From an uncultured Tolumonas sp. (GTDB lineage: Bacteria > Pseudomonadota > Gammaproteobacteria > Enterobacterales > Aeromonadaceae): 7,359 nucleotides of DNA. Under the pieces are notes generated by a model, which saw only the letters and a list, made by a program, of their open reading frames with translations, had not been told where the DNA came from and ran no database searches. Within the stretch, counting starts at the first letter, position 1. Each line of letters opens with the position of its first letter. Where the stretch lies: the NCBI GenBank assembly GCA_903931645.1, contig CAIZDF010000415.1, forward strand, positions 1 to 7,359. The letters run 5' to 3'. Positions 1 to 5,031 of the stretch are shown piece by piece. Made by a program: the position numbers and the translations under genes.

Positions 1-1733
1 GCGATAGGAGCCATAATTTCACTTTCCATCTTCATCGCTTCTGTTACCAGCAGCGGTTGACCGGCTTTCACTTTGTCACCGACATTGACTAAGACATCGA
101 CAATGTTACCTGGCATTGCTGTGCTGACATCACCTGGTGCTGCCGCTTGTTTACGTTTGTTGCTCGCACCTGAACCAACGTAAGCATTCAGTGGTTCAAA
201 CACCACTTCTTCTGGCAAACCATCGATCGACATGTAGAAATGGCGTTTATTGTCGCTCTTAATGCCGATACCGGTAATGTCGATATGATAGCTTTCGCCA
301 TGCACATCAATCACAAATTCGGTTGGCATGCCTTCTTTCGCTACAGGTTGTTCTGCTGCGGTACCAGGAATTGGTAACAAGGCTTCTGGTGTCAGAGTGC
401 CCGCATCGCGTTCGCTCAGGAATTTACGGCCAATATCTGGGAACATGGCATAAGTCAGCACATCTTCTTCTGTTTTTGCCAGTGCACCGATCTCAGTCCG
501 TAACTTAGCCAGTTCTGGTTTTAGCAGGTCTGCAGGGCGAACATCGATCACTTCTTCGTTACCGATCGCCTGATGTTGTAACGCTGCATCTACCGGTGCA
601 GGTGATTTACCATAGCGACCTTGCAGATAGAGTTTTACTTCATTGGTGATGGTTTTGTAACGTTCACCGGCTAATACGTTGAATACTGCCTGAGTACCCA
701 CGATCTGAGAAGTTGGTGTTACCAGTGGTGGGTAACCCAGATCTTTACGTACTTTCGGGATCTCGTTGAACACTTCGTTAATGCGATTCAATGCACCTTG
801 TTCTTTCAGCTGGTTTGCCAGATTGGAAACCATGCCGCCTGGCACCTGATTGACCTGAACGCGGGTATCTACACCAGTGAAATCGCTTTCGTACTGGTGA
901 TATTTCTTGCGTACCGCATGGAAATACATGCCGATTTCTTGCAGTAATTCCAGATCTAAACCGGTGTCGTATTCAGTGCCGCGCAGTGCCGCCACCATTG
1001 ATTCAGTCGCAGGATGGCTGGTGCCCCAAGCCATGCTGGAGATAGCGGTGTCGATGTTATCAGCACCTGCTTCGATAGCTTTTAGCTGACACATAGTGGC
1101 AACGCCAGCCGTGTCGTGTGAATGAACGAAAATTGGCAGTGATACGGCGGCTTTCAGCGCTTTGACCAATTCACCAGTGGCAAACGGAGTCAACAAACCC
1201 GCCATGTCTTTGATCGCAATAGAATCAACGCCCAAAGCGACTAATTCATGTGCCTGTGCGACGAAAGCTTCGGTGGTATGCACTGGGCTGGTGGTGTAGC
1301 AGATAGTGCCCTGAGCATGTTTACCGACCTTTTTAACCGCCTTGATTGCGGTTGCCAGATTACGCACATCATTCATGGCATCAAAAATACGGAATACGTC
1401 AATGCCATTTTCAGCCGCTTTAGCCACAAACGCTTGAACCACATCATCGCTGTAATGGCGATAACCCAGCAGGTTTTGACCACGCAGCAGCATCTGCAGA
1501 CGTGTGTTTGGCAATGCTTTACGTAATTGACGCAGACGTTCCCACGGATCTTCTTTCAGGAAACGAACACAAGCATCAAACGTAGCACCACCCCAGACTT
1601 CCAGTGACCAGTAGCCGACTTGGTCCAGTTTGCTACAGATTGGCAGCATGTCTTCAGTGCGCATGCGGGTCGCCAGCAAAGATTGGTGGGCATCACGCAG
1701 GATGGTATCTGTAACCGTAATTTTTTTACTCAT
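1..1733 (-). CDS. pycB: Pyruvate carboxylase subunit B (carboxyltransferase + biotin carrier), C-terminus cut by window edge
   Basis: Takes the carboxyl group from carboxybiotin and transfers it to pyruvate, making oxaloacetate in the cytoplasm. The 577 visible codons read without interruption on the minus strand from ATG at 1733-1731. The HMGL-like TIM barrel comes first (about 5-280): TDTILRDAHQS at 8-18, EVWGGATFDAC at 45-55, FRIFDAMND at 114-122, IKDMAGLL at 174-181 and HSHDTAG at 204-210. D14, K175, H204 and H206 line up with the metal ligands and carboxylated lysine of Vibrio cholerae OadA (D17, K178, H207, H209). The conserved PYC/OADA domain follows (about 300-450), then a linker, then a biotinyl domain with EAMKMES and biotin lysine K568 (bases 30-32). 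About 25-35 residues and the stop are missing. A GAGGA (1744-1748 read in reverse) lies 10 nt from the start. It lies 50 nt downstream of pycA, probably in the same operon. Automatic annotation may call it oxaloacetate decarboxylase alpha (oadA), but an adjacent biotin carboxylase and no adjoining OadG-like gene favour PycB. Its codons look strongly biased, suggesting high expression. Confidence 0.93.
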   Translation of the reverse strand, partial: MSKKITVTDTILRDAHQSLLATRMRTEDMLPICSKLDQVGYWSLEVWGGATFDACVRFLKEDPWERLRQLRKALPNTRLQMLLRGQNLLGYRHYSDDVVQAFVAKAAENGIDVFRIFDAMNDVRNLATAIKAVKKVGKHAQGTICYTTSPVHTTEAFVAQAHELVALGVDSIAIKDMAGLLTPFATGELVKALKAAVSLPIFVHSHDTAGVATMCQLKAIEAGADNIDTAISSMAWGTSHPATESMVAALRGTEYDTGLDLELLQEIGMYFHAVRKKYHQYESDFTGVDTRVQVNQVPGGMVSNLANQLKEQGALNRINEVFNEIPKVRKDLGYPPLVTPTSQIVGTQAVFNVLAGERYKTITNEVKLYLQGRYGKSPAPVDAALQHQAIGNEEVIDVRPADLLKPELAKLRTEIGALAKTEEDVLTYAMFPDIGRKFLSERDAGTLTPEALLPIPGTAAEQPVAKEGMPTEFVIDVHGESYHIDITGIGIKSDNKRHFYMSIDGLPEEVVFEPLNAYVGSGASNKRKQAAAPGDVSTAMPGNIVDVLVNVGDKVKAGQPLLVTEAMKMESEIMAPI

Positions 1734-1783
1734 TTTCTACTCTTCCTCTTCCGGTTAACGGCCTGTCGACCGGTGTGAAATTC

Positions 1784-3199
1784 TTATAACCCAGCGTATG
1801 CCGCGATCGCGGTAGCAATGGCCAGTGCCAGCTGTTCCGGTTTGCGTTTTTCTGAATATTCCAGTAACTCTGGGTGGCTTTCTACAAAGCTGGTATTAAA
1901 ACGCCCAGTTCTGAATTCAGGGTTGTGCAAGATTTGCTGATAATAAGGGGTGGTGGTTTTTACGCCATGTACCCGCATATCATCTAATGCACGCAAACCA
2001 CGATCTAATGCTTCTTCCCAGGTGAGAGCCCAGACGATCAATTTCAGACACATTGAATCGTAGTGGGGAGGAATAACATAACCGGTATAAATTGCTGTAT
2101 CGGTACGAACTCCTGGGCCACCCGGTGCGTAATAGCGGGTGATCTTGCCGAAAGAGGGGAAAAAGTTATTTTTCGGATCTTCGGCATTAATACGGAACTG
2201 CAGAGCAAAACCTCGAAGTTGAATATCTTCCTGTTTCATCGACAGAGGTAAGCCAGATGCAATGCGGATCTGTTCACGAACAATATCAATACCGGTGATT
2301 TCTTCGGTAATCGTGTGTTCTACCTGTACGCGCGTGTTCATTTCCATGAAATAAACTTCGTCGTCAGCCAGCAAGAATTCAACAGTACCGGCATTTTCAT
2401 AACCGACCGCTTTTGCTGCGCGTACAGACAATTCGCCGATATAAGCACGCTGTTCTGGAGTCAGCTGCGGGCTTGGCGCGATTTCGATCAGTTTCTGGTT
2501 ACGGCGCTGAATAGAACAGTCACGTTCGAACAGGTGTACGGTGTTACCAAAGCTGTCGGCCAGAATTTGTGCTTCGATATGTTTTGGATTAACAATGCAC
2601 TTTTCCAAAAACACTTCTGCAGAACCAAACGCTTTGGTGGCTTCAGAGATAACACGTGGATAAGCTTGTTCCAATTCTTCGCGCGAGTTACAGCGACGAA
2701 TCCCACGACCACCACCACCGGAGGTTGCTTTCAGCATCACCGGATAACCAATACGGTCTGCTTCACGGATCGCTTCTGCTAAGTCAGTTAAATTGCCTTC
2801 CGTACCGGGTGTGCATGGAACACCGGCGGCAATCATACTGCGTCGAGCTTCAGTTTTATCACCCATACGGCGGATAACTTCGGCGCTAGGACCAATAAAC
2901 TTGATGCCATGCTGCTCGCAAAGTTCAGAAAAATGAGCATTTTCTGACAGGAAGCCATAACCAGGATGCAAAGCATCGCAGCCAGTTTCCACAGCCATAC
3001 TAACCAAACGCTGTGGGCTCAGATAACCAGCTAATGGATCTTGTCCAAGACTATATGATTCATCTGCACGTTTAACATGCAGTGCGTGTCGGTCGGCGTC
3101 AGAATAGACGGCTACCGAGCGGATCCCCATTTCGGCACAGGCCCGCACGATACGTACGGCGATTTCACCCCGGTTGGCAATCAGAATTTTCTTTATCAC
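1784..3199 (-). CDS. pycA: Pyruvate carboxylase subunit A (biotin carboxylase)
   Basis: ATP-dependent carboxylation of the biotin on PycB with bicarbonate; first half-reaction of two-subunit pyruvate carboxylase. The 471-residue length is usual for stand-alone biotin carboxylases. An N-terminal preATP-grasp domain (KILIANRGEIA at 4-14, LHPGYGFLSEN at 78-88) is followed by the ATP-grasp domain with Gly-rich loop GGGGRGIRR at 161-169, and the C-terminal biotin carboxylase domain (about 330-440). Catalytic and ATP/biotin-site residues of E. coli AccC are all present at a constant offset of -2: K115, K157, H207, K236, E274, E286, R290, E294, R336. No biotinyl domain is present, so the carrier is supplied by PycB. 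The start is GTG (3199-3197), supported by a perfect AAGGAGG nine bases upstream. The Ala-rich tail (EQLALAIATAIAAYAGL) resembles Pseudomonas-type PycA. Acetyl-CoA carboxylase AccC is the main alternative, but the downstream carboxyltransferase and divergent LysR gene argue for PycA. Confidence 0.94.
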   Translation of the reverse strand: MIKKILIANRGEIAVRIVRACAEMGIRSVAVYSDADRHALHVKRADESYSLGQDPLAGYLSPQRLVSMAVETGCDALHPGYGFLSENAHFSELCEQHGIKFIGPSAEVIRRMGDKTEARRSMIAAGVPCTPGTEGNLTDLAEAIREADRIGYPVMLKATSGGGGRGIRRCNSREELEQAYPRVISEATKAFGSAEVFLEKCIVNPKHIEAQILADSFGNTVHLFERDCSIQRRNQKLIEIAPSPQLTPEQRAYIGELSVRAAKAVGYENAGTVEFLLADDEVYFMEMNTRVQVEHTITEEITGIDIVREQIRIASGLPLSMKQEDIQLRGFALQFRINAEDPKNNFFPSFGKITRYYAPGGPGVRTDTAIYTGYVIPPHYDSMCLKLIVWALTWEEALDRGLRALDDMRVHGVKTTTPYYQQILHNPEFRTGRFNTSFVESHPELLEYSEKRKPEQLALAIATAIAAYAGL

Positions 3200-3208
3200 G
3201 AAAAACAG

Positions 3209-3215
3209 CCTCCTT
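3209..3215 (-). promoter_or_regulatory. Ribosome binding site of pycA deciding a GTG start
   Basis: On the minus strand this reads AAGGAGG, a full Shine-Dalgarno match, with nine bases before GTG at 3199-3197. No ATG in frame is nearby and the protein begins at the expected family N-terminus (IKKILIANRGEIA), so GTG is the start. Confidence 0.85.
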
Positions 3216-3219
3216 GTTT

Positions 3220-3233
3220 GTTCACAGGTGAAC
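3220..3233. promoter_or_regulatory. Dyad GTTCAC-AG-GTGAAC in the pycA leader, candidate operator
   Basis: Two perfect 6-bp inverted half-sites with a 2-bp centre lie just upstream of the pycA ribosome binding site, probably within or next to the 5' leader. The two-base centre is too short for a stable RNA hairpin loop without opening inner pairs, so a dimeric DNA-binding protein is the more natural reading. The binding protein is unknown; PycR is one possibility, though the site lacks the usual T-N11-A spacing. Confidence 0.4.
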
Positions 3234-3270
3234 GCTCCCTAAACACTATTAACCCTACGTCGGAAATAGA

Positions 3271-3286
3271 ATTAATTAAAATTAAT
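3271..3286. promoter_or_regulatory. AT-rich dyad ATTAAT-N4-ATTAAT, possible LysR-type site
   Basis: Perfect 6-bp arms around TAAA, centred about 55 bp upstream of the pycR start. It contains a T-N11-A spacing (T3272, A3284) as in LysR-family sites. Because the stretch is so AT-rich, chance occurrence is quite possible. Confidence 0.25.
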
Positions 3287-3333
3287 CTTTATTTTGTTTA
3301 CTATAAATAAAAACTTATACATTGTGAGGAAAC

Positions 3334-4275
3334 ATGCGAAATTCGCTGATGCGTATAACCTTACGCCAATTGCAGGTGTTTCGCGCAGTTTGTGAACACC
3401 TTTCTTATAGCCGTGCCGCCGAGGCGATGGCACTAACTCAACCTGCGGTCAGTTTGCAGATGCGGCAGTTGGAAGAATTGATTGATCACCCGCTGTTTGA
3501 ATATGTCGGCAAGAAGTTGTATCTCACTCAGGCTGCGGAAGGTTTACTGCAGGCATCGACCGATGTTTTTCAGCGATTAGATGAGCTGGATATGGAATTA
3601 TCGGAATTACGTGGCTCACTAAAAGGGCAGCTTCGCGTGTCGGTTGAATCGAGTGCTAAATATCTTTCGCCGCATTTACTGGCTGCTTTCCAGCGTCGGC
3701 ACCCTGAAGTGAGCCCGCTGTTAAGGGTAGTGAACCGGGCTCAAATCATCAAACGCCTGACCGAAAATAAAGATGACTTGGTGATCATGTCGTTGGTTCC
3801 TGAGGATATGGCACTGGAGTTTATGCCGTTTTTAAATAACCCGATTGTTGCTGTTGCGCCGGCCTCGCACCCGGCATGTCAGATAGAGCATCTGACATTA
3901 AAGGATTTACAGGAATGGCCGTTGCTTATTCGCGAGACCGGATCTGGAACACGTAAAGCATGTGAAGAGTTTTTTCAGCAAAAGCGGGTGCATTTTCCCA
4001 AAACGCTCGAACTGAACTCTCAAGAGGCACAACGTGAAGGTGTGGTCGCGGGGTTAGGTTTAGCTTTTCTGCCTCGGCATGCGGTGCATCTTGAGTTGAA
4101 AGCCGGTGTATTACGCGAGTTACCTGTCAAGGAATTACCCTTGTATCGCAGCTGGTGTTTGGTTCATGCCCGTGGTAAACGTTTGTCGCCTGTTGCGCAG
4201 GCCTTTGTTGATTTCATTCGTGAAGAACGCGCAGTAATTAGCGCTATTGCAAAGCGATTTGATGTAACGGTATAG
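3334..4275 (+). CDS. pycR: LysR-type transcriptional regulator, probable PycR
   Basis: A 313-residue LysR-family regulator, the normal family length. The N-terminal winged helix-turn-helix occupies about 8-70, with the recognition region SRAAEAMALTQPAVSLQMRQ at 26-45, followed by a coiled linker helix (about 72-95, QASTDVFQRLDELDMELSEL). The effector-binding domain runs from about 95 to 300 and includes GSGTR and GVVAGLGLAFLP. It is divergent from pycAB, separated by 134 bp. In Pseudomonas aeruginosa a LysR regulator sits in the same position beside pycAB, so control of pyruvate carboxylase is the likely role; the effector is not evident from sequence. The start at 3334 has GTGAGGA only three to four bases upstream, a little close. 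ATG at 3349 would begin at the common LysR N-terminus (MRITLRQLQVF) but has no ribosome binding site at proper distance, so 3334 is kept. Function as PycR is inferred from context. Confidence 0.88.
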   Translation: MRNSLMRITLRQLQVFRAVCEHLSYSRAAEAMALTQPAVSLQMRQLEELIDHPLFEYVGKKLYLTQAAEGLLQASTDVFQRLDELDMELSELRGSLKGQLRVSVESSAKYLSPHLLAAFQRRHPEVSPLLRVVNRAQIIKRLTENKDDLVIMSLVPEDMALEFMPFLNNPIVAVAPASHPACQIEHLTLKDLQEWPLLIRETGSGTRKACEEFFQQKRVHFPKTLELNSQEAQREGVVAGLGLAFLPRHAVHLELKAGVLRELPVKELPLYRSWCLVHARGKRLSPVAQAFVDFIREERAVISAIAKRFDVTV

Positions 4276-4290
4276 GTTTAGTGATAAACC
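4275..4290 (+). other. Short hairpin with GTGA loop overlapping the pycR stop
   Basis: GGTTTA-GTGA-TAAACC is a perfect 6-bp stem with a GNRA-type tetraloop, beginning on the last base of the pycR TAG stop. On the plus strand it is followed by A residues, not T, so it is not a standard intrinsic terminator. It could protect the 3' end of the pycR transcript or simply be part of the convergent termination region. Confidence 0.4.
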
Positions 4291-4333
4291 AAAAATAAAA
4301 GAGGAGTAATCGTCGTTGTTGTTATTACTCCTC
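4291..4333 (-). terminator. Intrinsic terminator of the Nudix gene
   Basis: A 10-bp perfect stem (GAGGAGTAAT at 4301-4310 with ATTACTCCTC at 4324-4333) encloses a 13-base loop. Read on the minus strand, the stem is followed directly by TTTTATTTTT (4300-4291), the U-tract of a rho-independent terminator, about 10 bases after the Nudix stop codon. In the plus direction no T-run follows, so any effect on pycR transcripts would be weaker. Confidence 0.8.
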
Positions 4334-4342
4334 AATACCCAT

Positions 4343-4780
4343 TTAAATCGCCAGTTTGTCTTTCAAACAAATGGTTTTGAGTATCGCAAACTGATGTTCA
4401 TGTTCTTTTTTGACGTCATTGAAACGGCGAAGAATCTCTATTGTTGCTGGGGATAGCGTGGCTTGCTGTTCTGCGGATAATGACTTTGTGTAATGCAATG
4501 CTACCGCATCATCTTGCGCTTTCGGCGTGCCCGTAGCGATGAGATAAAACACTTTATGCCGGTTGGAATAAGATTCGTGATCGAATAAATAGATAGCAGC
4601 ATGCGCCTGTAATGTTGTCTCTTCTCTTAATTCGCGAATGGCGGCTTCCAGCCTTGATTCGCCGCGGTTTGCTTGTCCACCCGGTAACAATAGAAGGCCA
4701 CTGCTGGTTTCAGCCAACAAAATGCCATCATCACATTCAACAATACAGGTCGCGCGGCGTGGTTTGAAACGTGTATTCAT
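4343..4780 (-). CDS. Small Nudix hydrolase, substrate unknown
   Basis: A single-domain Nudix protein of 145 residues (147 from the upstream ATG), typical of the family, which hydrolyses nucleoside diphosphates linked to another group, often oxidised nucleotides or nucleotide sugars. The Nudix box is visible, numbered from the upstream ATG: G37, E43, then RELREE at 51-56, with metal-binding E52, E55 and E56. The usual glycine two residues after the EE pair is threonine (T58). A beta-strand segment precedes it (CIVECDDGILLAE, then LLLLPGG). Two starts are possible: ATG at 4786 has its GGGA directly abutting it, while ATG at 4780 has GGGA (4790-4787) six bases upstream. The second (MNTRFKPRR) is preferred. 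It is convergent with pycR, divergent from the ATPase gene, and followed by its own terminator. The specific substrate cannot be read from the sequence. Confidence 0.85.
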   Translation of the reverse strand: MNTRFKPRRATCIVECDDGILLAETSSGLLLLPGGQANRGESRLEAAIRELREETTLQAHAAIYLFDHESYSNRHKVFYLIATGTPKAQDDAVALHYTKSLSAEQQATLSPATIEILRRFNDVKKEHEHQFAILKTICLKDKLAI

Positions 4781-5002
4781 GATCATTCCCTGAAAGTAGC
4801 CAATGCGTTTGATTAGATTCTTTTTCCTGCGTTAATCATAGTTTTTAACACAAAAAATGGTATTAATTCTTCCAAAGATAGCGCATTAAACGCGTTGTTT
4901 TTCCTTCCGAAATCTAATCTGGTCTACGCTTAGGTTAATAAAAAATAGGGCGAGTCATGTCGCGTTTTCCCCAAAAGCCAACCAATCGTATTGGGATAGC
5001 TT
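4781..5002. promoter_or_regulatory. Divergent region between the Nudix and ATPase genes
   Basis: About 220 bp without a long coding region, AT-rich, expected to carry two divergent promoters. A 9-bp inverted pair, GATTAGATT (4811-4819) and AATCTAATC (4911-4919), sits 100 bp apart. On the minus strand TATGAT (4840-4835) resembles a -10 element for the Nudix gene, but the -35 is poor. No convincing promoter was found for the ATPase. A small possible ORF begins at 4957. Confidence 0.45.
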
Positions 5003-5031
5003 ATGTTTATTGCCAATCTCTCCGTTGCTGA
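4957..5031 (+). CDS. Possible 24-residue leader peptide overlapping the ATPase start
   Basis: ATG at 4957 has AGGG six bases upstream (4947-4950) and opens 24 codons (MSRFPQKPTNRIGIAYVYCQ, then SLRC) ending in TGA at 5029-5031. It is in a different frame from the ATPase and overlaps its first nine codons; the ATPase ribosome binding site lies inside it. Such an arrangement could couple or attenuate translation, as leader peptides do upstream of some other ion-transport ATPases. Nothing proves translation: an ORF this short is expected often by chance. Confidence 0.22.
   Translation: MSRFPQKPTNRIGIAYVYCQSLRC

Larger units (their letters stand above)
3200..3333. promoter_or_regulatory. Divergent pycA / pycR control region
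   Basis: These 134 bp separate the two divergent coding regions and must hold both promoters, the usual place where a LysR-type regulator controls itself and its target operon. The half near pycR is very AT-rich. Candidate sites are the dyad at 3220-3233 near pycA and the AT-rich dyad at 3271-3286. A TATAAA at 3302-3307 could be a -10 element for pycR, but no good -35 lies at the right distance. No clear sigma-70 pair was found for pycA. Promoter positions are therefore unassigned. Confidence 0.6.

Noticed and set aside
1248..1526. Plus-strand open frame of 92 codons
   Set aside because: Antisense to the catalytic barrel of pycB, with no independent support.
1751..1774. Inverted repeat CCGGT...ACCGG in the pycA-pycB gap
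   Set aside because: Only five base pairs with a 13-base loop and no U-tract; too weak to call a terminator or attenuator.
2488..2718. Minus-strand open frame of 76 codons beginning MVVVVGFVAV
   Set aside because: It is an alternative frame inside pycA, produced by the Gly-rich loop codons; not a separate gene.
2315..2782. Open frame of 155 codons on the plus strand
   Set aside because: It lies wholly antisense to pycA, whose reading frame has all catalytic residues; the protein is low in recognisable motifs and has no ribosome binding site.
3294..3321. TTGTTT and TATACA with 16-bp spacing as a pycR promoter
   Set aside because: Transcription would start almost on the ribosome binding site, leaving no usable leader; spacing match is probably chance in AT-rich DNA.
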